Part shown: positions 44,556 through 52,876 of the stretch, piece by piece
Layout: each line of letters starts with the position of its first letter
How positions within the stretch are numbered: position 1 is the stretch's first letter
Assembly: GCF_042657385.1 (NCBI RefSeq)
Contig: NZ_JBHSLA010000002.1
Coordinates: 372,001 to 436,000, forward strand
Reading direction: 5' to 3'
Length of the DNA: 64,000 nucleotides
Origin: Algorimicrobium hallyeonense
Lineage (GTDB): Bacteria; Bacteroidota; Bacteroidia; Flavobacteriales; Flavobacteriaceae
Made by a program: the position numbers and the translations under genes
Notes under the pieces: model-generated
The model's input: only the letters and a program-made list of their open reading frames with translations
The model's database searches: none
Told to the model about the DNA's origin: nothing

Positions 44556-45089
44556 ATGCAACCAAAATTTAAAAATCTTAAATCAAAAATAAAAGTAACT
44601 GACAAGAGTACTATTATATTAGGTAGTATTATAGCCACCTTTATAGCAACGTCTCCATATTTGTTTTATTTATATGAAAGTATTCCAGATGGAAAAGTTT
44701 GGTCAACATTTATGTTTACCTATGAAAGCGCTGGTTATGGCAACGCTAATATTGTTATGTGGCTATTAACTGGGAAATTAATTCCACTTATTTTTTTATT
44801 GATATGGTTTTTAACTTGCCGTCATTGGTGGTACCACACATTATTGGTTCCAATTGCCATGTATATCTATCAAATTTTTGGCTTATTCAATGAAGATTTA
44901 TCCTATATAGATGAGCTTCAACTAATTTATTTAGTACCAGTTATGGCTATTGTAGTGCCATCCATATACCTTATTCGTGCTAAAATGTTTGATAGATTAA
45001 ATACAGCGGACAAATCATTTCAGGAGTTGGAAGATGAATTTATGCTGAAACCAACATCACTTTGGGGTAAGATTAAGCAGTATTTTTAA
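44556..45089 (+). CDS. Four-helix membrane protein, unknown function
   Basis: 177 residues from the ATG at 44556 (an in-frame TTG at 44547 is less likely). About four hydrophobic segments: 20-42 (IILGSIIATFIATSPYLF), 66-90 (LTGKLIPLIFLLIWFLT), 94-112 (HTLLVPIAMYIYQIFGLF) and 120-142 (LIYLVPVMAIVVPSIYLI), with a cytoplasmic acidic/hydrophilic tail. I recognise no characterised family. A truncated paralogue lies directly upstream. The gene precedes ald by 64 nt. Confidence 0.75.
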   Translation: MQPKFKNLKSKIKVTDKSTIILGSIIATFIATSPYLFYLYESIPDGKVWSTFMFTYESAGYGNANIVMWLLTGKLIPLIFLLIWFLTCRHWWYHTLLVPIAMYIYQIFGLFNEDLSYIDELQLIYLVPVMAIVVPSIYLIRAKMFDRLNTADKSFQELEDEFMLKPTSLWGKIKQYF

Positions 45090-45153
45090 AAAACACATCA
45101 TTCTTTCAAAAATTAATTCGTAATTTGAGGTATCAATAATATGCTGTCAAATT

Positions 45154-46353
45154 ATGTCCAAAGCCTTATCCCCTTTTACAAAACAACAATTACTCCCACA
45201 GGAAGAAACCCTAGAGGTTTACAAGAAAAAAGGTGAATTATTTATTGGTATTCCAAAAGAAACTGCATTTCAAGAAAAACGGGTTTGTTTAACACCTGAC
45301 GCTGTTTCCGCTTTAACCAGTAATGGCCATCGGATACTTATGGAAGCTGGCGCAGGAAAGGGCGCTAATTTTAGTGACAAGGATTACAGCGAAGCTGGTG
45401 CAGAAATCACGAAAGATACTGCCAAAGTTTATGCATGTCCCATGATTTTAAAGGTAGAACCTCCTACTCTAGATCAAATAAAACTGATTAATCCACAAAC
45501 CATTCTTATATCTGCATTACAACTCAAAACCCAACACAAAAAATATTTTGAAACGCTTGCCAGTAAACGCATAACTGCTTTGGCTTTCGAGTTTATTCGC
45601 GATGAAGACGGCGCCTACCCTGCCGTGCGAAGTTTAAGTGAAATTGCCGGAACAGCTTCTGTATTAATAGCATCAGAGCTTTTAAGCAATGTAAATAATG
45701 GTAACGGTTTATTATTTGGTAACATAAGCGGTGTTCCTCCTATTGAAGTCGTAATTTTAGGTGCAGGAACCGTTGGTGAATTTGCTGCAAGAAGCGCCAT
45801 TGGACTTGGTGCCAATGTAAAAGTTTTTGACAATTCCATAACCAAATTACGCTGTATTCAGACTAATTTAGGTCGTACAATTTTCACCTCAACATTACAA
45901 CCAAAAAACCTATCGAAAGCATTAAAACGTTGCGATGTGGTTATTGGAGCCGTTCGTGGTAAAAATAGAGCGCCTATTCTTGTTAGCGACTCCATGGTGG
46001 CCAATATGAAAAATGGCTCGGTGGTTATAGACGTTAGTATTGACATGGGAGGTTGTTTTGAAACCAGCGAAGTCACATCTCATAAACAACCTACATTTAT
46101 TAAACATGGCGTTACCCATTATTGTGTACCTAATATTCCAGCACGCTACTCACGCTCAGCTTCTATTTCTATTAGTAATATCTGTACACCTTACCTGTTA
46201 AAAATTGCCGAAGATGGCGGTTTAGAAAATTCTTTACGTTTTGATAAGGGTTTAAAAAATGGGTTGTATTTTTACCACGGCATTTTAACCAACAAATCTG
46301 TTGGCGAATGGTTCGACTTAAAATTTAGCGATATTAATTTATTGATATTTTAG
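45154..46353 (+). CDS. ald: Alanine dehydrogenase / PntA-like family
   Basis: 399 residues. The N-terminal half has IGIPKET-type GIPKETAFQEKRVCLTPDAV and EAGAGKGANFSDKDY. The NAD-binding region has ISGVPPIEVVILGAGTVGEFAA, and the active-site region includes the YCVPNIPARYSRSAS stretch, characteristic of alanine dehydrogenases. It oxidatively deaminates L-alanine to pyruvate and ammonia with NAD. The first 30 residues are an extension before the usual start and may be translated from a downstream start. In Bacteroidota it often follows porX-tsaE, as it does here. Confidence 0.9.
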   Translation: MSKALSPFTKQQLLPQEETLEVYKKKGELFIGIPKETAFQEKRVCLTPDAVSALTSNGHRILMEAGAGKGANFSDKDYSEAGAEITKDTAKVYACPMILKVEPPTLDQIKLINPQTILISALQLKTQHKKYFETLASKRITALAFEFIRDEDGAYPAVRSLSEIAGTASVLIASELLSNVNNGNGLLFGNISGVPPIEVVILGAGTVGEFAARSAIGLGANVKVFDNSITKLRCIQTNLGRTIFTSTLQPKNLSKALKRCDVVIGAVRGKNRAPILVSDSMVANMKNGSVVIDVSIDMGGCFETSEVTSHKQPTFIKHGVTHYCVPNIPARYSRSASISISNICTPYLLKIAEDGGLENSLRFDKGLKNGLYFYHGILTNKSVGEWFDLKFSDINLLIF

Positions 46354-46385
46354 TCGATTTTATTTTAAAATTCAAAATATTAACT

Positions 46386-46757
46386 GTGAAATTAATTCAA
46401 CGTATTGGGTATTACCTAGGTGGATTCTCAATTGGTTTAGTGTTACTAGCCTTTTTTTTAAATGGTAAAAAAGCGTCCTGTGATTACGGTCCGGAAGCAC
46501 GCGTTTTAAAGAATATTAACTCCAAAACATTACACATAAGTCCGGAAGCGGAAAAAGAACTACAAGCGAGATCTATTGATAGTACAACTATAAGATCCGT
46601 AATTAAATTTGGCGACGTCCAGTTTTCTAAAAGCGACACAAGAAGAGAGCCCTGTGGTATTTACTTTTTAGAAAGCCGAACAAAAGACGCTAATTTAGAT
46701 TTGAAAATTGAAAACTGCGATAGCATTGCTACCATTATCGAAGTGTTATGGAAATAA
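46386..46757 (+). CDS. DUF4258-domain protein
   Basis: 123 residues starting with GTG at 46386 (GTG AAA TTA ATT). An N-terminal membrane helix (about 7-25, IGYYLGGFSIGLVLLAFFL) precedes a small domain with SPEAEKELQARSIDSTTIRSVIKFGDVQFSKSD and a CGIYF strand, matching DUF4258-type proteins. The function is not known; the domain is often a helix-strand module near toxin-like folds, but nothing here indicates toxicity. Membrane-anchored, single-gene unit 32 nt after ald. Confidence 0.75.
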   Translation: MKLIQRIGYYLGGFSIGLVLLAFFLNGKKASCDYGPEARVLKNINSKTLHISPEAEKELQARSIDSTTIRSVIKFGDVQFSKSDTRREPCGIYFLESRTKDANLDLKIENCDSIATIIEVLWK

Positions 46758-46899
46758 AAAAAATGGCTATCTAAAAAGTAATTTGCAGTTCTAAATGTCA
46801 CCTTATGCGTAGTAGAAATAGTCCGGTTATTTAAAACACTAAAACTTCTACTCCGCTTCGTTTGACAAAGCATACTCACTTTTCAGACAGCCACTTTAT
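46758..46899 (-). terminator. Long structured 3' end / terminator of the Ig-repeat T9SS gene
   Basis: On the - strand, just after the stop of the T9SS gene, arms at 46877-46896 and 46761-46780 pair over 20 bp; the three mismatches are all G-U wobbles in the - strand RNA. An inner stem (AGTAGAA with TTCTACT, plus flanking GCG/CGC) lies inside. The 3' arm is followed by a run of eight U. It therefore looks like a very long-looped intrinsic terminator or structured 3' UTR. Confidence 0.65.
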
Positions 46900-46917
46900 G
46901 TAGCCTAAATGGACTGT

Positions 46918-49900
46918 TTAATTCAGTACAATTTTTTTAGTATGAACTACTCCATTTTGGTTTAAGGTTACCAATACCATTCCTCTAGGTAAATTAGAAA
47001 CATTAATTTTCTTGGTAATTGCGCCATGTGACGTGGTTCCAATGGAATTGGTTTGTATTAAACGACCTAACATATCATAAATATAAATTTTAGTATCATT
47101 GTCAAATCCTGAAACTTTCACATTTATTTCACTAGTTGCGGGGTTTGGAAACACCAACATTTCAGTATTTACTATTTCAGGTTCTCCTGCAGATAAACAT
47201 TGATTTACAATAACATTTACGCGATCTGTTTCATAGTTAAACCCGTTGGAAACCATTACTTCATATTCCGTTGTTTCTTCTGGGCTAACAGTAATACTTT
47301 GCGTTGTTTCCCCAGTACTCCATTCATAATACAAGCCACCAGTTGCGCGTAATGTTGCGCTTGTGTTTTGGTCGCCATCAGCACAAATTTCAACATCGTC
47401 TCCAGCATCGGCATTCACTAAATCAACTACATTTACTTGAACATTTTCAGTTCTAGCGCAGCCATTGTTTGAAACCGTTACAGTGTAAATTGATGTATAG
47501 GTTGGACTAACAGAAATTTGTGGCGTGGTTTCTCCTGTGCTCCACAAATAGTCGGTTCCACCAGAAGCGGATAAGGTAGTATATTGTCCAAACTCAATAG
47601 TTGGATCATCACTAGTTACAACATTTGGTAATGGGCTAACTGTAACCACCACTGTATCTGAATCCGTAACATTTCCTTCGGACACATGTACTGTGTATGT
47701 TGTAGTAGTTAATGGGTTAACGGTAATACTTTGTGTGGTTTCACCTGTGCTCCATTCGTATATTGAACCACCTGATGCGGTTAATGTGGTTGACGCATTT
47801 TCACAAATGGTAACATCATCGCCAGCATTTGCCTCCACGACAGGTTCTTCCGGAGTTACAAATACGGTTACGCTATCTTGATTGGAACAATTGTTCTCGG
47901 TTACTGTTACGGAATAAGTTGTCGTTTCCGTAGGCCAAACAGTCAAGTTTTGAGATGTATCCCCTGTATTCCATAAATAAGAAGTTCCTCCCGAAGCATT
48001 AAGTGTGATGCTTTGGCCTTCTGTAATAGTTACGTCATACCCTGCACTTGCGCTAGGTAATGCGTTTACGGTTACAACTACAGAGTCTGAATCTGAGGTG
48101 TTACCATCAGATACTAAAACCGTATAGGTTGTGGTTGTTGTCGGGTTAACCTCAATGCTTTGAGTTGTTTCTCCGGTACTCCATTCATAGGAAGATCCAC
48201 CAGAAGCGGTTAATGTGGTTGAAGCGTTTTCACAAATTGTAACATCTTCACCTGCATCCGCTGTAACAGTTGGACTTGAACCTTCAACGACAACTGTTAC
48301 AATTGCTTCACTAGAACAATTATTTTCAGTAACCTGAACTGAATATGTTGTTGTTTGCAAAGGACTCACCGATATACTAGATGTGGTTTCGCCGGTATTC
48401 CATAAATAAGATGTTCCTCCTGTTGCTGTTAGTATGGTACTTTCGCCTTCCGTAATTGTTATATCTGAACCAGCATTTGCTGTTGGTAAAGGATTTACGG
48501 TTACCAAAACTGAATCAGACGCGGATGTCTGACCGTTTGAAACCGTTACTGTATAGTTTGTAGTTGTTGTTGGATTAACCGTTATGCTTTGTGAAGTTTC
48601 ACCTGTACTCCACTCATAATCTGATCCTCCCGATGCCGTTAAAGTGACACTTGCGCCTTCGCAAATAGTTGTATCGTCACCAGCATCGGCTGTTATGGGA
48701 GTTGGTGTCACTGATACGACAACCGTATCTTCTGATGAACATCCCTGCCTTATTACCTGTACTGTATAGGTTGTTGTTACAGTTGGACTAACTGTAATAC
48801 TTGCAGACGTTTCAGTGGTATTCCACAAAAATGTGTCGCCACCTGTAGCCGTTAAGGTTACAGATTCGCCTTCATTAATAGTAACATCCTCTCCAGCGTT
48901 TGCAACCGGAATTGAATTTACCGTTACCACGACCTCATCTGTAACGCTATTCCCAGAATTATCTGTTAATGTTACCGTATAGGTTGTTGTTTGGCTTGGG
49001 GTTACTTCTATGTTTTGAGTTGTTTCACCTGTACTCCAAGTAAAATTAGTTCCGCCCGTTCCATAAGCCGTTAAATTTGTAGATTGACCTTCACAAACAG
49101 AAACATCATTTCCGGCATTTACAGTCATCCCTTGTGATACTTGTGGATACTCCAAAACAAAAGATGGGGAACCACTTTGGCTCATAACGGCTGAATCATT
49201 CCAATTACTGGCAAAAATCATTTTAGTCCCATTTCTATTTGGCACTACTTGTGTTTCGTGTAAATACGATGAAGGTGCAGCATTGTGTTTTCCATAACGT
49301 TCAATGGTTCCAGAACCATCTAACTTAATAGCGAAAATTTCCGCAGGTGCCACCGGATTAGTTGGGCAACATTGTTCACTAATATAAGCCCAACCTGGTC
49401 TATCTACGTTTTGAGTAGAAATATGACCACCCCAAATACCTTTTCCATTAATATACGGAAAAAGCTTAGTAACACCTTGACCATCTAATCGTGCCATATA
49501 TAGACTATAATTAGCATTCCATTCACTTTCACCACCATATTCAACAATAACTTCATTTCCATATGCATCTACACCTAAATCTCCATGTTCCGTATTGTGA
49601 TAAATATGCTGTTCATTAGTCATATTAATATTATAAGATTTAATTCCAGCGGTAGAACCTGTTCCGTTGTCCTTATATTGGGCAACAGCAAAGCCGCCTA
49701 ATTGGGATACGGAAAACCAATCTAATTCATTTCCATTTGTACCAATATCTTTTGTACCAGTAACCACGTTATTCTGAATATCATATACTATAAGGGTACT
49801 ATTATTACCATTCTTACCAATAAGACCAACATATCTGTCAAATTTATCTTGATTGCCTTCTCCAAAACCAAAATCGACCGAGGCATAATTTGAAAAACGA

Positions 49901-50385
49901 TGTAAAACAGTTCTTTGGTTGCTATTCACATCATGAGAAACAAATGTATTACCATCTGTTCCGTACATAATATTTGGTTGTGTGTGACTCCATCGTCCAT
50001 AACTAGGAATATCACTCCAATACAAAAACTCATAAGTTTCAGCATCTAATATTGCTGCTGGATAACCCGCCATTTTTATTAATGTTTCATCGCTGTTCCA
50101 AGTTTGATCACGACTGTAATTATGCCTTAATCGTTGTCCTGAAACATTAAATACATTTCTATCCGTGATTCTTGTTACCGAACTCCCGGAAAGTGATTCC
50201 GTAAACGTTTCTAAATAACCAGGAAGTGATGTTCCGGGTTGCTGATAAGTTTCGTAATTAACATTTGGTAATTGAACTTGGTCAGGATAAGACTGACCAG
50301 TTATTTTATTTGGGGTAAAAAATAAAAGTAACATGCTTATGGAGATTCCTTTTAAAAGAAATTTCCCTCTAATCTTTTTCTTCAT
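46918..50385 (-). CDS. Beta-propeller plus Ig-like repeat surface protein, T9SS type A
   Basis: 1155 residues. A Sec signal peptide (MKKKIRGKFLLKGISISMLLLFFTPNKITGQ) leads to a domain of about 45-415 with WD-like/beta-propeller blades (DETLIKMAGYPAAILDAETYEFLYWSDIPS, RYVGLIGKNGNNSTLIVYD). Nine Ig/PKD-like repeats of about 71 residues follow (about 420-1063). The C-terminal T9SS type A domain (about 1075-1155) has LVFPNPATSEINVKVS, ends LPRGMVLVTLNQNGVVHTKKIVLN. It should reach the cell surface through the T9SS. The propeller may bind or degrade an external polymer; no catalytic residues are visible. Confidence 0.87.
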   Translation of the reverse strand: MKKKIRGKFLLKGISISMLLLFFTPNKITGQSYPDQVQLPNVNYETYQQPGTSLPGYLETFTESLSGSSVTRITDRNVFNVSGQRLRHNYSRDQTWNSDETLIKMAGYPAAILDAETYEFLYWSDIPSYGRWSHTQPNIMYGTDGNTFVSHDVNSNQRTVLHRFSNYASVDFGFGEGNQDKFDRYVGLIGKNGNNSTLIVYDIQNNVVTGTKDIGTNGNELDWFSVSQLGGFAVAQYKDNGTGSTAGIKSYNINMTNEQHIYHNTEHGDLGVDAYGNEVIVEYGGESEWNANYSLYMARLDGQGVTKLFPYINGKGIWGGHISTQNVDRPGWAYISEQCCPTNPVAPAEIFAIKLDGSGTIERYGKHNAAPSSYLHETQVVPNRNGTKMIFASNWNDSAVMSQSGSPSFVLEYPQVSQGMTVNAGNDVSVCEGQSTNLTAYGTGGTNFTWSTGETTQNIEVTPSQTTTYTVTLTDNSGNSVTDEVVVTVNSIPVANAGEDVTINEGESVTLTATGGDTFLWNTTETSASITVSPTVTTTYTVQVIRQGCSSEDTVVVSVTPTPITADAGDDTTICEGASVTLTASGGSDYEWSTGETSQSITVNPTTTTNYTVTVSNGQTSASDSVLVTVNPLPTANAGSDITITEGESTILTATGGTSYLWNTGETTSSISVSPLQTTTYSVQVTENNCSSEAIVTVVVEGSSPTVTADAGEDVTICENASTTLTASGGSSYEWSTGETTQSIEVNPTTTTTYTVLVSDGNTSDSDSVVVTVNALPSASAGYDVTITEGQSITLNASGGTSYLWNTGDTSQNLTVWPTETTTYSVTVTENNCSNQDSVTVFVTPEEPVVEANAGDDVTICENASTTLTASGGSIYEWSTGETTQSITVNPLTTTTYTVHVSEGNVTDSDTVVVTVSPLPNVVTSDDPTIEFGQYTTLSASGGTDYLWSTGETTPQISVSPTYTSIYTVTVSNNGCARTENVQVNVVDLVNADAGDDVEICADGDQNTSATLRATGGLYYEWSTGETTQSITVSPEETTEYEVMVSNGFNYETDRVNVIVNQCLSAGEPEIVNTEMLVFPNPATSEINVKVSGFDNDTKIYIYDMLGRLIQTNSIGTTSHGAITKKINVSNLPRGMVLVTLNQNGVVHTKKIVLN
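47198..49128 (-). repeat. Nine tandem about 214-bp Ig-like coding repeats in alternating A/B pattern
   Basis: Repeats begin with NAGxDVTICE or NAGxDITITEG and end with VVVTVNxLP. Units alternate between an A type (ICE.., YEWSTGETTQS, SDGNTSDSDS) and a B type (ITEGES, YLWNTGETS, TENNCSS), giving a higher-order period of about 143 residues. The A units 5 and 7 are nearly identical over most of their length, pointing to recent duplication or gene conversion. Confidence 0.85.
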
Positions 50386-50779
50386 TTGAGGCGATTTGCT
50401 ATTAATCTGCGTAAAACTATGTATTCAACTTATAACCAAAACAATTTCTTCCTAAATATTCGATGAAATACAATATTTTTGTCAGAATTACACTACTCAA
50501 AATGCATTTTGTAGTATTTTTTGTACTTTTTGTCGATAAAATTTCGGGTAGATTGTTCTGGCAAGAAATGGAATGACGACAAATATACGTTTGTTAAAGA
50601 GATTTGGATGTTTTTCTTTGTTACTAGATATCAACATGTTATCAACAAACTGAAATAATTGGGCAATACCTCAAATATTGTTATTCATATCTAAAATCGG
50701 TCGTTAATCTAATTAATGTCCTACAGGAAGATAAAGACTAAAAAAATATATACTTTTATTGCGCTATTAATAAATATAT
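50386..50779. other. 394-bp divergent intergenic region
   Basis: It separates the T9SS gene (-) from the polysaccharide cluster (+). It contains the perfect palindrome CAAAATGCATTTTG (50498-50511) flanked by CTA/TAG, which could be an operator. No strong TAnnTTTG box is seen; TACTTTTA lies just before the first glycosyltransferase (about 50748-50757). No RNA gene is apparent. Confidence 0.35.
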
Positions 50780-51913
50780 ATGTCCAATCTTCATTCTGAA
50801 GGTCAATTTTCGGTTACAAACAAACCGAAAATAGCCTTTGTAATAACGAGTTTAACTTCAGGTGGTGCCGAACGTGTTTTAAGCACACTTGCAAATTCCT
50901 TTGTTGCGGATTATCAAGTAACAATAATCACTTTGTATAATGGCATACCGTTTTATGAGTTGGATAGTCGTATTAAGCACATTTTTTGCAAAGAATCCTA
51001 CAATAAAAATATGCGCTTTATCGATTCGCTTACCAACAACGTTTATATGATTGGTAGTTTATATCGCATTTTAAAAAAGGAACAGATTTCAGTGGCTATA
51101 GGTTTTATGACCACAACAAATATTTACACCATAATTGCTAGCAAATTTGCACGAATCCCATGTTTAATTAGTGAACGCACGCATCCGGATTATGACCCAT
51201 TATCTAATTTTTGGATAAAAATTAGAAAAAAAACATATCCTTATTGCACAAAACTGATAGTTCAAACGGCTGGGATTAAATCCTACTTCTCCAAATTTTT
51301 AAATCCAGAAAAATTGGCCATTATCAAAAACCCGTTGGCAGACAGCTTAATAGCATTCAGGGATGAATCCAAACAAAAAGAAAACATAATTTTAAGCGTT
51401 GGCAGACTCGATCCTGTTAAAAATCAACGCTTACTTATTGAAGCATTTTCAGAAATGGAAATAGATAATTGGAAAATTCAAATTGTAGGTGAAGGTGAGT
51501 TACGTTCTGAATTGCAAGCTCTCATTAATGACTTAAACTTGGAGAATTCTGTAAAATTAGTCGGTAGCGTAGATAATGTCCATGACTATTACAATAAAGC
51601 ACGAATTTTTGCTTTCACATCTAATTTTGAAGGTTTTCCAAACGCATTAATAGAAGCTATGGCTTTTGGCTTACCTTGCATTTCCACTAATTGTCCTTCA
51701 GGACCTAACGAAGTTATTGATGACGGCGAAAATGGATTTTTGATTCCTGTAGGCGATAAAAACATGTTAAAACGCAAATTAGAGATATTAATAGCGCAAC
51801 CTGAATTAGGAGAACGATTTGGAGCTTCTGCTAAAGCAAGCACTACAAAATTTGAAACAAAACATATTTCGGAACAATGGAAACATTTAATAACGGAAGC
51901 ATTACAAGGTTAA
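50780..51913 (+). CDS. GT4-family glycosyltransferase
   Basis: 377 residues with GT-B fold. The N-terminal half has FVITSLTSGGAERVLSTLANSF, typical of GT4 donors in capsule clusters. The C-terminal half has ILSVGRLDPVKNQRLLIEAF and the nucleotide-sugar Glu motif FTSNFEGFPNALIEAMAFGLPCIST. It transfers a sugar from a nucleotide donor to a growing oligosaccharide at the inner membrane; the sugar is unknown. It is the first gene of the cluster and precedes the GT2 gene by 1 nt. Confidence 0.88.
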   Translation: MSNLHSEGQFSVTNKPKIAFVITSLTSGGAERVLSTLANSFVADYQVTIITLYNGIPFYELDSRIKHIFCKESYNKNMRFIDSLTNNVYMIGSLYRILKKEQISVAIGFMTTTNIYTIIASKFARIPCLISERTHPDYDPLSNFWIKIRKKTYPYCTKLIVQTAGIKSYFSKFLNPEKLAIIKNPLADSLIAFRDESKQKENIILSVGRLDPVKNQRLLIEAFSEMEIDNWKIQIVGEGELRSELQALINDLNLENSVKLVGSVDNVHDYYNKARIFAFTSNFEGFPNALIEAMAFGLPCISTNCPSGPNEVIDDGENGFLIPVGDKNMLKRKLEILIAQPELGERFGASAKASTTKFETKHISEQWKHLITEALQG

Positions 51914-51914
51914 T

Positions 51915-52871
51915 ATGAATTTACAAACACTACTGCCATCCTACTCCGAACAACCTAAAGGCAATTACGCCTATCGCTTTACCATATTTACACCTGTTTA
52001 TAACCGAGCAAATACGTTACAACGTGTATTTGAATCATTAGAAAATCAAACATTCAAAGATTTTGAACTGGTAATAATTAATGATGGCTCTACTGATAAC
52101 TCGCATGAGACTATTGAAACTCTTATCCAGACAGCAACATTTCCAATTAATTATGTTAATAACGTTAAAAACAAACATAAAATGGCCTGCTTTTTTCAGG
52201 CCATCCAATTAGCGCAAGGTGAATTTATATTACCATTCGATTCTGATGATGCTTGTGTTCCAGAAGCTTTACAATTACTAAATAAAGAATACGAAGAAAT
52301 TCCAGACGATTTAAAACCGAGAATAAGTGGTGTTACCTGTTTATGCGAAGATCAAAACGGAAATTTAGTTGGTAAAGCTTTTGAAAAGCAACCCTATTAT
52401 AGTAATACGTTTATGTCTCAACGCGAACATTTAGAAGCCACTGAAAAATGGGGTTTTACAAAAACAGATGTTTTAAAAGGTATTCATATTAATGAAGCTA
52501 TTTTCGCCAAAGGTTATATTCCAGAAGGCATTATTTGGGAATTAATTGCTAATCAAGGATTTAAAACCAAATACGTGAATCATATTTTACGTATTTACTA
52601 TCTAGATACGGAAAATGCCATTTCTATTCAGAATCATAAAAACGATGCGTTTGGTATGGCTATCTATTCCTTATGTATTTTAAACTGGTTTTATTCAGAT
52701 TATTTCATGAAATATCCCATGCTATTTATAAAACGAATTTTGACACTTTTAAGAGCTGCCATTTTTTTAGACTTCAGTTTGAAATCTTATACAAATGCTA
52801 TAAACTCAAAACTTTTGAAAATCCTATTTGTTTTAGGATGGCCACTTAAAAAACTATTAAAAAACACCTAG
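51915..52871 (+). CDS. GT2-family glycosyltransferase
   Basis: 318 residues, GT-A fold. It shows FTIFTPVYNRANTLQRVFESL, the donor-binding VIINDGSTDNSHETI and the metal-binding DxD-type FDSDDACVPEAL. The C-terminal part has hydrophobic stretches (about 245-318) that may associate with the membrane. It adds a sugar during polysaccharide repeat assembly. It follows the GT4 gene by 1 nt and precedes the flippase by 5 nt. Confidence 0.87.
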   Translation: MNLQTLLPSYSEQPKGNYAYRFTIFTPVYNRANTLQRVFESLENQTFKDFELVIINDGSTDNSHETIETLIQTATFPINYVNNVKNKHKMACFFQAIQLAQGEFILPFDSDDACVPEALQLLNKEYEEIPDDLKPRISGVTCLCEDQNGNLVGKAFEKQPYYSNTFMSQREHLEATEKWGFTKTDVLKGIHINEAIFAKGYIPEGIIWELIANQGFKTKYVNHILRIYYLDTENAISIQNHKNDAFGMAIYSLCILNWFYSDYFMKYPMLFIKRILTLLRAAIFLDFSLKSYTNAINSKLLKILFVLGWPLKKLLKNT

Positions 52872-52876
52872 TTTTT

